Of a DNA stretch of 64,000 nt, positions 51,796 through 61,602 are shown piece after piece. The notes below the pieces were generated by a model. The model was not told the origin of the DNA. It saw only the letters and a list, made by a program, of their open reading frames with translations, and searched no databases. Location of the stretch: the NCBI GenBank assembly GCA_964532465.1, contig CAZHHX010000001.1:124001-188000 (forward strand), in the 5' to 3' direction. Position numbers and translations under genes: made by a program. How positions within the stretch are numbered: the first letter of the stretch is position 1; each line of letters starts with the position of its first letter. This DNA is from JAPLKB01 sp964532465. GTDB taxonomy: Bacteria > Desulfobacterota > Syntrophorhabdia > Syntrophorhabdales > Syntrophorhabdaceae.

Positions 51796-53489
51796 TGAAT
51801 GACGACAGAGCCTTATCTTTCCTGAGAATGATCAGACACGCCCAGCGGGGACGGCTGAAGGTTTACCTCGGCTATTGCGCCGGAGTGGGAAAAACCTTTC
51901 AGATGCTTCAGGAAGGCCAACGCCTTAAAGCAGACGGCATTGATGTCGTTATCGGACTTCTTGAAACACACGGCCGCGCGGAAACGGCCAAAATTGCCGA
52001 GGGATTGGAGCTTGTGCCGCGGTACAGGCAAGAATACCGGGGAATTATCGTTGAAGACATGGAACCCGACGCTATCCTGGCCCGCAAACCGCAGGTTGTC
52101 CTCATTGATGAACTCGCCCATACAAATGTGCCGGGCAGCAGAAACCCGAAAAGGTATCAGGATGTTCAGGATATCCTCGCGGCTGGCATTCATGTTATTA
52201 CGACGATGAACCTTCAACATTTGGAAAGCCTCTACAATGTTGTTGAAAAAGCTGTCGGTGTAAAGGTCCGGGAGCGCTTACCCGATTCCGTTCTTGCCGA
52301 GGCGGATCAGATCGTTGATGTTGACCTCACTGCCGAAGACTTAAGGAGGCGTCTTGAAGAAGGCAAAATATATCCTTCTGACCGCGTTAAAACAGCTCTC
52401 ACAAATTTCTTCACTTTTTCGAATCTTGAAAAGCTCAGGGAACTCACCCTTCGTGAACTTGCGTCTCAGATAGACCTGAGGAGGCGGGAGTTTTCCGAAG
52501 ACGATGCTCTTTCTATGCCGGATCAAATCATGGTATGCCTGAGTTCACGGGGACCGAACACCGAAAAACTGCTGCGCTATACTTCACGTCTGGCAGGAAA
52601 ACTCAATCGAAACTGGTACGCTGTTTACGTTCAGACACCCTCTGAAGAGGCCACTGTCATTGATGTCCAGGTTCAGCGTTATGTCTCAGAAACATTAACC
52701 CTGGCCAAAGAGCTTGGCGCTATGGTCTTTACATATAAAGGGGAAGATATATCAGATACAATCCTGAGATTTGCCAGGGAATATCGTGTGGGTCATATCG
52801 TGATAGGCAGGTCAAAGGCGAAACCATTCTGGAAACGCTTCGGAAAAAACAGGAACATCCTGAACAATCTGATCAAAAATGCCGGAGGCATAACAATAAT
52901 CGTACTTGATACAGGCGAAGAAGCATTTTTCCCTGCAAAATCCAGCCAAATAATATCCGGAGAATCATCAGCGATTGAAACGGTCGCTGAAATTCCTTCT
53001 TCCCTTACAGCCCAGTTAACATTAAGCAACCTTCTTTCGCCGGATAGAATTATCATCTGGGATCAACCAGTTCAGAAAGAAACCGCCCTTAGGGCACTTA
53101 TTGAAGCTGTTACAAAAAACAATGGAGCAGGCGATCCCGGTGTTTTGCTGAGGGACGTTTTAAAAAGAGAAGATCAGGGATCGACTTTTTTCAATGAAGG
53201 CGTTGCCTTTCCCCATGTGCGGGTTCCCGGACTTGCTGATCCTTTGATTTCGCTGGGACTGACAAGAAAAGGCATTTCCGACGTATCCACAGAAAGTCCT
53301 ATTGAGCTTATATTTCTTATACTTTCTCCGGCAGGAGCTCCGGATGTTCAATCGCAAATACTTAGTGTCTGCAGCAAAGCAAGCCAGAACAGATACCTCC
53401 TTCAGCGTTTAAGGACTGCAGAAACAACGGCAGGTGTTATGGAAGCAATTGAAAACTGGGAAGAGCAAGTAAAGATTTCTGTTGCTTAA
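51792..53489 (+). CDS. KdpD-type sensor domain fused to USP and PTS EIIA domains, no kinase domain
   Basis: 565 aa. Residues 18-230 are the KdpD N-terminal domain (YLGYCAGVGKTFQML Walker A, LIDELAHTNVPGSRN, TTMNLQHLE). About 245-370 are a universal-stress-protein domain (HIVIGRSKAKPFWKRF). Residues about 410-560 resemble PTS EIIA-Ntr: GVAFPHVRVPG with His475 as the predicted phospho-acceptor, then FLILSPAGAPDVQ. There are no KdpD membrane helices, no phospho-acceptor His box and no ATPase domain. Regulation of the pump or of the upstream kinase is likely but inferred. Confidence 0.85.
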   Translation: MMNDDRALSFLRMIRHAQRGRLKVYLGYCAGVGKTFQMLQEGQRLKADGIDVVIGLLETHGRAETAKIAEGLELVPRYRQEYRGIIVEDMEPDAILARKPQVVLIDELAHTNVPGSRNPKRYQDVQDILAAGIHVITTMNLQHLESLYNVVEKAVGVKVRERLPDSVLAEADQIVDVDLTAEDLRRRLEEGKIYPSDRVKTALTNFFTFSNLEKLRELTLRELASQIDLRRREFSEDDALSMPDQIMVCLSSRGPNTEKLLRYTSRLAGKLNRNWYAVYVQTPSEEATVIDVQVQRYVSETLTLAKELGAMVFTYKGEDISDTILRFAREYRVGHIVIGRSKAKPFWKRFGKNRNILNNLIKNAGGITIIVLDTGEEAFFPAKSSQIISGESSAIETVAEIPSSLTAQLTLSNLLSPDRIIIWDQPVQKETALRALIEAVTKNNGAGDPGVLLRDVLKREDQGSTFFNEGVAFPHVRVPGLADPLISLGLTRKGISDVSTESPIELIFLILSPAGAPDVQSQILSVCSKASQNRYLLQRLRTAETTAGVMEAIENWEEQVKISVA

Positions 53490-53564
53490 ATCTTTCTAAA
53501 AAAATCCTCTTGCCGTCTTTACCGAAGAAAATGAGAGAAACAATGGAGAAAATTACATTAAAAA

Positions 53565-53593
53565 AACCAGTGACACCAAAAGTGACACTGGTT
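53565..53593 (-). terminator. Terminator of the tRNA-Leu/secG transcript
   Basis: Arms AACCAGTG/CACTGGTT extended by three pairs after one mismatch. On the minus strand the stem is followed by TTTTTTTAATG. It is convergent with the kdp operon. Confidence 0.7.
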
Positions 53594-53635
53594 GATAAAA
53601 AAACCTAATAACATAATAAATTAAATAACTTATAA

Positions 53636-53717
53636 TGCCGAAGGCGGGACTCGAACCCGCACGAGTCTCCCCGCCACCCCCTCAAGATGGTGTGTCTACC
53701 AATTCCACCACTTCGGC
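53636..53717 (-). tRNA. tRNA-Leu (GAG)
   Basis: Reverse complement folds as a class II tRNA: acceptor GCCGAAG/CTTCGGC, D arm with AATTGGTAGA, anticodon stem CCATC/GGTGG with loop TTGAGGG (anticodon GAG), a long variable arm and T arm GGTTCGAGTCC. CCA is not encoded. Confidence 0.93.
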
Positions 53718-53728
53718 AATTAACTTTC

Positions 53729-54016
53729 TCATTTTACCGGCAACCTTTCCTCAGCCTTTATAGGAGCTGTTTTTGTCACATAATCTTTATGGCTGTATAA
53801 ATAGGCAAGCAAAAGACTCGTAAGCATAAATATGACAACGGTTGTTGTTGTTAATTTTGTCATAAAGCTGCTTGAGCCGGAACTGCCGAACAATGTCTGG
53901 CTTGAACCGCCGCCAAAGGCTGCTCCTATCTCAGAACCCCTTCCTGTCTGTAAAAGCACAATAAGGATCAGGGCAATTGTTGCAATCACATGAATAACCG
54001 CTATCGCTATCAGCAT
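53729..54016 (-). CDS. secG: Protein-export membrane protein SecG
   Basis: 95 aa. Two membrane helices, with the SecG pattern LLQTGRGSEIGAAFGGGSSQTLFGSSG between them. Accessory subunit of SecYEG. The start overlaps the tpiA stop by one base. The order gapA-pgk-tpiA-secG-tRNA-Leu is common. Confidence 0.94.
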   Translation of the reverse strand: MLIAIAVIHVIATIALILIVLLQTGRGSEIGAAFGGGSSQTLFGSSGSSSFMTKLTTTTVVIFMLTSLLLAYLYSHKDYVTKTAPIKAEERLPVK

Positions 54017-54771
54017 TACCTTTTCTCCGCCACTTTTTTTATTATACCAACAAATTCTTCACTTTTCAAGGATGATCCACCAACAAGTGCGCCGTCAATG
54101 TCTTCCATTTCTATTAAATAGCTGATATTCTGCTGTGTTACACTGCCTCCATATAATATTTTAACATTTTTGCAGGCATGGCCGTATATGTCTCCAAGGA
54201 TATTCCGTATAAACTTGTGAACCTCTTCCGCTTCTACAGGAGCAGCATTTTTTCCTGTGCCGATTGCCCATACAGGCTCATAGGCAATAACAATATTGTC
54301 CATGCTGTCAATGCCGTTAAGCGCTTTTTTAACCTGGATTCCCACAACAAATTCCGTAATCCCCTTTTCTCTTTCATCATCAGTCTCGCCTACGCATATA
54401 ATCGGTTTAAGACCGGAAGAAAGACTTTTCTTAGCCTTTAAATTAACCCATTCATCGGTTTCACCAAAATATTTCCTTCTCTCGGAATGTCCGATGATGA
54501 CATAGGTGCAACCCATATCTTTAATCATGGATGCCGACACTTCGCCGGTGTATGCTCCCTTTTCCTCGTAAAACATGTTTTGCGCGGCAAGCGTTACATG
54601 TGACCCTTTTATTGTTTCATAAACAGAACTCAAGGCGGTAAAGGGCGGGGACAGAACGACCTCGCCTCCTTTAATCCCCTCAGTACCTTCTTTTATTGAT
54701 TTTGAAAGAGTTACAGCCTCGCTGACTGCATTATTCATCTTCCAGTTGCCTGCTACCATCCATCCTCTCAT
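54016..54771 (-). CDS. tpiA: Triose-phosphate isomerase
   Basis: 251 aa. WMVAGNWKMN, IGHSERRKYFGE (catalytic His), AYEPVWAIGTGKNA (catalytic Glu) and ILYGGSV. Interconverts the triose phosphates. It overlaps pgk by four bases. Confidence 0.97.
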   Translation of the reverse strand: MRGWMVAGNWKMNNAVSEAVTLSKSIKEGTEGIKGGEVVLSPPFTALSSVYETIKGSHVTLAAQNMFYEEKGAYTGEVSASMIKDMGCTYVIIGHSERRKYFGETDEWVNLKAKKSLSSGLKPIICVGETDDEREKGITEFVVGIQVKKALNGIDSMDNIVIAYEPVWAIGTGKNAAPVEAEEVHKFIRNILGDIYGHACKNVKILYGGSVTQQNISYLIEMEDIDGALVGGSSLKSEEFVGIIKKVAEKR

Positions 54772-55961
54772 GACGCGCTGCCCGATTTCTCAAGAGCCTC
54801 AATCGCAGGCATGGTTTTTCCCTCAAGGAGTTCTAAAAAGGCTCCGCCGCCGGTAGATATATAAGATATTTTCATGCTCTCGCCTGCGCGATGGACTGCA
54901 ACATCGGTGTCACCGCCGCCTACAATAGTAAGAGCATGGGCATTCGCAACATAAGTGACCATAGCAAAAGTTCCCCTGCTGAAGGGGTCAAGCTCGAACA
55001 TGCCCATAGGGCCGTTCCATACTATGGTTTTTGCATCCTGAAGAGCTTCGGAAAAAAGTGATGTTGTGGCAGGTCCAATATCGAGGCCCATCCAGTCTTT
55101 CGGTATCTCCTGAATCGTGCATATTTTCACTTCCGCATCAACTGTTGCTTTCTCCGCTACCACACAATCAACGGGCAGATAGAATTTGACCTTTCTATCG
55201 TGAGCCTTCTTAATAATATCTCTTGCCATATCAAGCATATTTTCTTCACATATGGATTTGCCGATCTCGTTTCCAAGAGCCTTTAGAAAAGTAAAGGCCA
55301 TGCCTCCGCCGACAATCAGTTTGTCAACTTTCTCCATGAGTTTTTCAAGAACACCGATCTTGTCCGACACTTTTGCTCCGCCGATGATTGCCACTAAAGG
55401 TCTTATGGGGTCGCCCATTGCCTTATTGAAATAATCAAGTTCATTTCGCATGAGAAAACCTGCGGCGCATACTTTTACAAATTCAGTGATTGCTGCATTT
55501 GATGCCGCTTTTCTATGTGATACCGCAAAGGCATCGTCAACATAGACATCGCATAATTTGGCAAGTTGAGATGCAAACTCGCTGTCATTTTTTTCTTCGG
55601 CATTATAAAATCGAAGATTTTCAAGAAGAACAACATTACCCTCCTTCATCTCCGATATTGCCTTTTCAACTTCACTGCCTATACAATCATCAAGGAATGT
55701 AACGTCTTTCTGCAGCAGGCGTGAAAGTCTTTTTGCAATAGGTTTTAAAGAAAATTCTTCGCTTTTCTTGCCTTTGGGTCTACCCATATGCGATCCGATA
55801 ATAACTTTTGCATGCTCATCAAGGGCATAGTTTATCGTCGGCAGATGAGCGCGTATCCGTGCGTCATCGGTAATATTTCCGTATTCATCCATAGGCACAT
55901 TGAAATCAACGCGGAGAAAAACTCTTTTGCCCTTTATATCAATCTGATCTATGTATTTCAT
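54768..55961 (-). CDS. pgk: Phosphoglycerate kinase
   Basis: 397 aa. RVDFNVPMDEYGNITDDARI, SHMGRPKGK, GGAKVSDKIGVLE, and WNGPMGMFE with the final GGGDTDVAV and STGGGAFLELLEGK. Glycolysis/gluconeogenesis. Confidence 0.97.
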   Translation of the reverse strand: MKYIDQIDIKGKRVFLRVDFNVPMDEYGNITDDARIRAHLPTINYALDEHAKVIIGSHMGRPKGKKSEEFSLKPIAKRLSRLLQKDVTFLDDCIGSEVEKAISEMKEGNVVLLENLRFYNAEEKNDSEFASQLAKLCDVYVDDAFAVSHRKAASNAAITEFVKVCAAGFLMRNELDYFNKAMGDPIRPLVAIIGGAKVSDKIGVLEKLMEKVDKLIVGGGMAFTFLKALGNEIGKSICEENMLDMARDIIKKAHDRKVKFYLPVDCVVAEKATVDAEVKICTIQEIPKDWMGLDIGPATTSLFSEALQDAKTIVWNGPMGMFELDPFSRGTFAMVTYVANAHALTIVGGGDTDVAVHRAGESMKISYISTGGGAFLELLEGKTMPAIEALEKSGSAS

Positions 55962-56007
55962 AAGTCACCCGTCCTTTTTTAAGGTGAAAGAAAAGACACC
56001 TCTTTTG

Positions 56008-57006
56008 CTACTTCATAATAAAAGACAACAGCTCAAGCATTCTGTTTGAGAAGCCCCATTCATTGTCGTACCATGACAGCACTTTTATCATATTACCGCC
56101 TATAACGGTTGTGTTAGCGGTATCGACTATTGAAGAATGCGGATTGCCGTTGAAATCACTTGAAACAAGGGGCTCATCGGAACAGAGGAGTACCCCTTTC
56201 ATGGAGCCTTCCGCGTATTCCTTGAATTTTCCGTTCAGTTCTTCCTTTGTTGTATTTTTTGATAATACTGCCACAAAATCAACAATAGAAACGTTCGGTG
56301 TTGGAACCCTGATTGCCAGGCCGTCGAGCTTTCCTTTTAATTCTGGTATAACCTCGGATATTGCTTTTGCAGCGCCGGTTGTTGTCGGTATCATTGAAAG
56401 GGCTGCCGCGCGCGCTCTCCGCAAATCCTTATGAGGTTCGTCAAGGACAACCTGATCGTTTGTAAAAGAGTGAATGGTGGTCATGAGCCCTCTTTCAATG
56501 CCGTACTCTGTCTGAAGTATCTTTACGATAGGCGCCAGGCAGTTTGTTGTACACGAACCCATTGAAATTACATCATGTTTTGACTTATCATATACTTCCT
56601 GATTTACTCCAAGAACAAAAGTCACATCCGGATTTTTTGCCGGCGCTGATATTACAACTTTTTTTGCGCCTGCTTTTATGTGCTTTTCCGCCCCTTCCCT
56701 GTCAGTAAATTTTCCTGTGCTCTCAAGGACTGCGTCAACGCCGAGTTCCTTCCAAGGCAATGCTTCCGGATCACGAACGGCGAATGTCTTTATTTCTTTC
56801 CCGTCTACAAAAATTGAATTGTCTTTTGCTTTTACTTCAGCATCCATTGTACCGTGTACAGAATCATATTTCAGGAGGTGCGCAAGGGTTTTTGCGTCAG
56901 TAATATCGTTTATTGCCACAAATTCAACGTCTTTGTTTTTAAAGCCTGCTCTGAAAACAAGTCTTCCAATCCTTCCAAAACCGTTTATCGCTATCTTTAC
57001 GGGCAT
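56008..57006 (-). CDS. gapA: Glyceraldehyde-3-phosphate dehydrogenase, type I
   Basis: 332 aa. INGFGRIGRLVFRAG, SMGSCTTNCLAPIVK (catalytic Cys), SMIPTTTGAAKAI and SWYDNEWGFSNRM. First gene of the pgk-tpiA-secG operon. Confidence 0.97.
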   Translation of the reverse strand: MPVKIAINGFGRIGRLVFRAGFKNKDVEFVAINDITDAKTLAHLLKYDSVHGTMDAEVKAKDNSIFVDGKEIKTFAVRDPEALPWKELGVDAVLESTGKFTDREGAEKHIKAGAKKVVISAPAKNPDVTFVLGVNQEVYDKSKHDVISMGSCTTNCLAPIVKILQTEYGIERGLMTTIHSFTNDQVVLDEPHKDLRRARAAALSMIPTTTGAAKAISEVIPELKGKLDGLAIRVPTPNVSIVDFVAVLSKNTTKEELNGKFKEYAEGSMKGVLLCSDEPLVSSDFNGNPHSSIVDTANTTVIGGNMIKVLSWYDNEWGFSNRMLELLSFIMK

Positions 57007-57038
57007 ATAAACCTCCTTGTTTGTTTAAATCGAATTAA

Positions 57039-57068
57039 ATACTAATCATAAGGTTATAATCTTGTCAA
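57039..57068 (-). promoter_or_regulatory. Sigma-70 promoter of the gapA operon
   Basis: On the minus strand TTGACA (57063-57068) and TAGTAT (57039-57044), spaced by 18 bases, 33 bases before the gapA ATG. Confidence 0.6.
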
Positions 57069-57179
57069 TCAATTTTTATTTTGTTCCCCTGGATTGATAT
57101 GGTAGACTTTCACCGAATTTTGTTCTCTTTCCCTATGAAATTAGCTTTCATATAACAGTTATAAAGATAGAGGTGATCT

Positions 57180-57935
57180 ATGAATTCAGGAAATTCCATG
57201 TATTTAAAAGGACGTACCGCATTAATTACAGGGGCGGGTCAGGGGATTGGCGAAGCCTGCGCTGAAGTGTTTGCGGAAAGAGGGGCTGATCTTATCCTGC
57301 TCGACAAAAACAGGAAGACCCTTCCTCGCGTAGCCGACAGGATAGCCTTAAAGGGAGGGAGGGTAGTCGCGCACATTATAGACCTTACCCGTACAGCCAT
57401 GCTTGAAAAACTGATAGAAGAGATGAGGACGGAAAGAACGATAGATATACTTGTAAATAATGCAGGTTTTGACAGGCCCGGTGTAACGGCAAAAACAGAC
57501 AAAAAGGACCTCAATGCTGTTATGGGAATACATATTGATGTGCCCTTTCTTCTTACAAAATGGCTCCTTCCGCAAATGCGGGCCAGGCGCTGGGGCCGCA
57601 TAATCAATATAAGTTCTGTCTACGGTTTATCCGGAGCAAAGGGAGAAGCCGCCTATTGCACTGCAAAAGCAGGTATTGTCGGACTTACAAAGACTGCGGC
57701 AAGAGAAGGAGGCCCTGACAATGTAACGGTAAACGCGATTGTGCCGGGCCTTATCCGTACACCCCCTATGATAAAATTACCGGATAAATATAAACAGCCA
57801 ATAATTGACCAGACCCTTCTGGGCCGCATGGGCGAGCCTGTTGAATTGGCCAGAGTTATTGCTTTCCTTGCGTCTGAGGATTCATCATATATAACCGGAA
57901 CAACAATTACCGTTTCAGGCGGATGGGGGATATAA
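57180..57935 (+). CDS. Short-chain dehydrogenase/reductase (FabG-like)
   Basis: 251 aa. Rossmann TGAGQGIGEA, NNAG, INISSVYG and YCTAKAG (Tyr and Lys of the catalytic set). The C-terminal ITVSGGWG is as in FabG-like enzymes. NAD(P)-dependent; the substrate may be a hydroxyacyl-CoA or alcohol given the nearby acyl-CoA ligase. It lies convergent to the nitroreductase gene. Confidence 0.88.
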   Translation: MNSGNSMYLKGRTALITGAGQGIGEACAEVFAERGADLILLDKNRKTLPRVADRIALKGGRVVAHIIDLTRTAMLEKLIEEMRTERTIDILVNNAGFDRPGVTAKTDKKDLNAVMGIHIDVPFLLTKWLLPQMRARRWGRIINISSVYGLSGAKGEAAYCTAKAGIVGLTKTAAREGGPDNVTVNAIVPGLIRTPPMIKLPDKYKQPIIDQTLLGRMGEPVELARVIAFLASEDSSYITGTTITVSGGWGI

Positions 57936-57944
57936 GAACCTGAA

Positions 57945-58484
57945 TTATCCGTAATTTTCAGGCTCATTAAAATTATTATATTTTACCTTCACATAATCCA
58001 GACTGCTTATGGGAACAGGCTTTTTTGTTTCATCGGGCCAGCCGATGCTGATTATTGATAAAACATGTATATGCTCAGGTATTCCCAATACTTCCTGTAT
58101 ATATTTTTCAGATGTTTTATCCTCGGTATAGTTGCGTTTTCTTACCTGTATCCAGCAGCTTCCCAGTCCCAATGATTCGGCTGTTATCTGTACCAGTATT
58201 GACGCAATAGAGCAATCTTCAACCCAAACATCGGATTTTGAGCTGTCTCCGCATACTACAATTCCCAGGGGAGCCTTTTCCAGAAAATCAGATCCGTGTT
58301 TTTTCATTCTTGAAAGTTTTGACAGCAATTCAGGTTTATCTACAATAATGAATTCCCACGGTCTGTTATTCAACGATGACGGGGACCTGAGCAATGTCTC
58401 AATAAGTAAATCAAGAGACGCTTTATCAATGGCCTGATCTTTATATTTGCGGATACTCCGCCGTTTGCGTAAAAGCTCCATCAT
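57945..58484 (-). CDS. Nitroreductase-family flavoprotein
   Basis: 179 aa. N-terminal RRSIRKYKDQAI (FMN phosphate site), SPSSLNNRPWEFIIV, and C-terminal SIISIGWPDE. FMN-dependent NAD(P)H oxidoreductase; substrate unknown. Confidence 0.88.
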   Translation of the reverse strand: MMELLRKRRSIRKYKDQAIDKASLDLLIETLLRSPSSLNNRPWEFIIVDKPELLSKLSRMKKHGSDFLEKAPLGIVVCGDSSKSDVWVEDCSIASILVQITAESLGLGSCWIQVRKRNYTEDKTSEKYIQEVLGIPEHIHVLSIISIGWPDETKKPVPISSLDYVKVKYNNFNEPENYG

Positions 58485-58591
58485 ATGGCAGCCTCCTGTC
58501 TGTATTCCGAATAAAGTATACTAAAATAAATCCTGATTTTATGTAAAATTAATATAAATTATTTTTTGACGCAAGTCTGTTATGCCTGCCA

Positions 58592-60175
58592 TCATTTTAT
58601 TTTAAATGCTTCCTCCATGCCTATATAGCTTTTCCTCAGTTTTGTCTTCTCTATCTTGCCGGTAGGGTTCCTTGGAATCTCACCGAAAAAAACCTTGCGC
58701 GGACGCTTGTATTTCGGGAGTTTCTCGCAGTAGGCAAGGACCTCTTGCTCGGTAAGCGTCTTGCCGGGGACCACATCAATTACAATACCGACAATCTCTC
58801 CAAGCCGCTCATCAGGAATGCCGATGGCTGCCGTATCCTTTACGCAGGGGTTTGTATGGAGGAAATCTTCAACTTCAACAGGGAAGACATTCTCGCCGCC
58901 GGTAATGATGACATCCTTCTTCCTGTCTACAATGTAGATAAAACCGTCTTCGTCCTCTCTTGCCATGTCGCCGGTAAAAAGCCATCCGTTGATAAGCGCC
59001 TTTGCCGTTGCTTCCTGGTTCTTGTAATATTCGCGCATTACACCGTTGCCGCGGACACAAAGCTCTCCCGGCTCACCTTTCTTTACAGGAATGCGGTTTT
59101 CATCAACTATCTTTGTTTCCCAATTGAAACCCGGACGTCCTATAGCGCCGACCTTATGGATATTTTCAATCCCCAGATGGACGCAGTTCGGCCCTGTGGC
59201 CTCGCTTAAGCCGTATGTAGTGTCATAGGCCATATCCGGGAAATATTTCTTCCAGTGAATAATAAGTGAAGGTGGAACCGGCTGGGCGCCTATATGCATG
59301 AGACGCCATTGGGAAATTCTGTAATCACTCAGTTTTAATTCTCCACTGTCCAATTTGAGCAGAATATCCTGGGCCCAGGGTACAAGGAGCCAGACAATAG
59401 TTCCTCCTTCCTCGTTTACCGCCTCCAGGGTCCATTCCGGCGAAATACCTTTCAGGATTACGGATGTCCCTCCCACAATAAGGCTGCCGAACCAGTGCAT
59501 CTTTGCGCCCGTATGATAAAGGGGCGGTATGAGTATGAAGATATCCTTCTTTGTCTGAAAATGGTGCATATTCTCAGTAATGCAGGCTGTTGCCATATTT
59601 AAATGAGTAAGCAGAATCGGTTTGGGTTGACCCGTTGTGCCGGAAGTGAAATAAAGGCCGCAGGGGTCTTCAAAGGTAATGTCTGTATCCGGCGGAATCG
59701 AGGAAGCTTCTGCCAGAAGCCCGGAGAAGGACCCGGCATAGGAAGGGCACTTTTCGCCCGCGCATATATAATCTTTAACAGAAGTTAATCCGGCTTTAAT
59801 CGGCCCTATTCTTTCTTCAAATTCTTCGCCGAAAACAAAAATATCGGGTTGAGCCACATCGGCACAATATTGAATATCACTGCTTGTAAACCTGAAGTTT
59901 AGCGGCACTACCCATGCGCCTGTCCGCACTATGCCGAAATAAGCGATAAGCCAGTCAATGGAATTATTCATAAGGTGCATGACCTTATCGCCTTTTTTTA
60001 TGCCCTTTGACAAAAGCACATTGGCAAAACAATTTGTACGCTCATCAAATTCATGCCATGTTATGGTAAGCCTTTTACCTTCAGCAGGCATTCTTTCAAC
60101 AAGGGCAATATCATCAGGATACATCCTCCCGTTTCTTGCCAGCATCTCACCTATGTGCACACATACATCACCCAT
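58592..60175 (-). CDS. AMP-forming acyl-CoA ligase
   Basis: 527 aa ANL-superfamily. Motifs: YFTSGTTGQPKPILLTH (P-loop-like), DTTYGLSEATG, GWLFTGDMAREDEDGFIYIVDR, and C-terminal PTGKIEKTKL with the adenylation Lys. Activates a carboxylic acid as CoA thioester; chain type not predictable. An IclR gene and iorBA lie upstream on the same strand. Confidence 0.92.
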   Translation of the reverse strand: MGDVCVHIGEMLARNGRMYPDDIALVERMPAEGKRLTITWHEFDERTNCFANVLLSKGIKKGDKVMHLMNNSIDWLIAYFGIVRTGAWVVPLNFRFTSSDIQYCADVAQPDIFVFGEEFEERIGPIKAGLTSVKDYICAGEKCPSYAGSFSGLLAEASSIPPDTDITFEDPCGLYFTSGTTGQPKPILLTHLNMATACITENMHHFQTKKDIFILIPPLYHTGAKMHWFGSLIVGGTSVILKGISPEWTLEAVNEEGGTIVWLLVPWAQDILLKLDSGELKLSDYRISQWRLMHIGAQPVPPSLIIHWKKYFPDMAYDTTYGLSEATGPNCVHLGIENIHKVGAIGRPGFNWETKIVDENRIPVKKGEPGELCVRGNGVMREYYKNQEATAKALINGWLFTGDMAREDEDGFIYIVDRKKDVIITGGENVFPVEVEDFLHTNPCVKDTAAIGIPDERLGEIVGIVIDVVPGKTLTEQEVLAYCEKLPKYKRPRKVFFGEIPRNPTGKIEKTKLRKSYIGMEEAFKIK

Positions 60176-60203
60176 TTTTAACCCCCTTTATTTTTTTAAA
60201 AGT

Positions 60204-60992
60204 TTATTGTCTCCCGCCGAGCATTGCGGAGAACTTCTTCGCCTGTTCAGCTACTATAATTCCGTACTCTTTGATACGCGATTCGGGAAATGTTCCCATG
60301 ATAAACATAGACCCTACCAGCCTTTCCTGTGAATCAAAAACAGGAGAGGCAATGACATTGATGCCCGCATTCAGTTCGCCCATGTCAAAGGCGAAACCCG
60401 TTTTCCTGCATTCTGCAAGTTCGTTTTCAAGTCTCTTGAGATCCAGTCTTGAGGCATCGCCGTGAAAAAAGAGTTTATCCTGTCTTAGTAAATCTTCACG
60501 CTCCTCATCCGGCAGAAAAGCAGCTATTGCTTTTCCATGCGCGCCATGGGTAATGTTGAACCGGTATCCGAGACGGATTGTAACACTAATATCCTTATCC
60601 GCCTCCTCTCTGGCGACAACAAAGACGTTACCTTCATTGATGATGCCGAAGAGGGCTGTGCTGCGGGTCTTTTCTGCAAGGGTTTCAAGAAAGGGACCTG
60701 CTATCTCACTGTAATTTAAACCATCCAGAACCCTCCTTGACAAGGAGATCAACCCGAGTCCCAGAAAGTAAGTTTTTCCCGCAGGATCTTTTTGCACGAA
60801 ACCATACTTCTGAAGGGTATTGAGGATCGAGTACCCCTTGCTCTTATGTATACCGACACTCTTGCATATCTCTGTCAGATTTATCTTCTGGGACGGGCTT
60901 TTCGTCAGACATAGCAGGATTCTTGCTGCCTGATCCACAGCAGGAACAAGGCCATTATAATCGGATTTTATTACCTGTGCTTCTTTATCCAA
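60204..60992 (-). CDS. IclR-family transcriptional regulator
   Basis: 262 aa if TTG 60992 is the start. AGGAGG lies five bases before it, and this start avoids overlap with iorB; longer readings to 61055 exist. N-terminal winged helix (INLTEICKSVGIHKSKGYSILNTL) and a ligand domain ending in NAGINVIASPVFD, as in IclR. Probably regulates the ligase and/or ior genes. Confidence 0.9.
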   Translation of the reverse strand: MDKEAQVIKSDYNGLVPAVDQAARILLCLTKSPSQKINLTEICKSVGIHKSKGYSILNTLQKYGFVQKDPAGKTYFLGLGLISLSRRVLDGLNYSEIAGPFLETLAEKTRSTALFGIINEGNVFVVAREEADKDISVTIRLGYRFNITHGAHGKAIAAFLPDEEREDLLRQDKLFFHGDASRLDLKRLENELAECRKTGFAFDMGELNAGINVIASPVFDSQERLVGSMFIMGTFPESRIKEYGIIVAEQAKKFSAMLGGRQ

Positions 60993-61008
60993 AATGCCTC
61001 CTGAGTCT

Positions 61009-61602
61009 TTAAGTAATTCTCCTTCCTTCATAGAATGCTTTCGCGTTAAGCTCATGGAGCTTTGCAGGCAGAAGCGCCTTTATCGCATCTATCCATTGTT
61101 CTTCCCTGATTTCAGGAAAGAAATTGGAGAAAGCGCCTGTGAGGACGACATTTGCGGCCTGAATATTGCCGAGTTCCCTTGCCATCTCCTGACCGTTGAT
61201 TATCCAGACATTTTCCTTGAAGTGTTTCCTGAATGTCTTTTCAATATCTCCAGGGTATTCAACCTGCCCAAGGCTTACTGAAGGGGGAAGAATTGACTGT
61301 CTATTAATGATAATCTTCCCTCCCGGTTTCACCCAGTTTATGTATCGCGCGGCTTCAAGCAGTTCAAAAGACAGGAGAAAATCTGCCTCGCCGTATTCGA
61401 TAAGCGGTGAGTAAACTTTTTTCCCGAACCGGAAATGCGTGGTAACGTCTCCGCCTCTTTGCGCCATACCGTGAACCTCGGCTTTTTTTACATCATATCC
61501 GGCGCCGAGGAATACTTCAGCAAGGATGTTGCTCGCAAGAATCGTACCCTGTCCGCCCACGCCTGAAAGAAATATATTTGTAACTCTGTCATTGTCTGTC
61601 AT
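61009..61602 (-). CDS. iorB: Indolepyruvate:ferredoxin oxidoreductase beta subunit
   Basis: 197 aa, the gamma-domain type of 2-oxoacid oxidoreductases: LSGVGGQGTILASNILAEV, EVHGMAQRGGDV, and ADFLLSFELLEAARYI. With IorA it converts arylpyruvates to aryl-acetyl-CoA and reduced ferredoxin. Confidence 0.92.
   Translation of the reverse strand: MTDNDRVTNIFLSGVGGQGTILASNILAEVFLGAGYDVKKAEVHGMAQRGGDVTTHFRFGKKVYSPLIEYGEADFLLSFELLEAARYINWVKPGGKIIINRQSILPPSVSLGQVEYPGDIEKTFRKHFKENVWIINGQEMARELGNIQAANVVLTGAFSNFFPEIREEQWIDAIKALLPAKLHELNAKAFYEGRRIT

Noticed and set aside
51792..53489. Full-length sensor kinase KdpD
   Set aside because: The membrane helices, His box and ATPase domain are absent; the C-terminus is EIIA-like.
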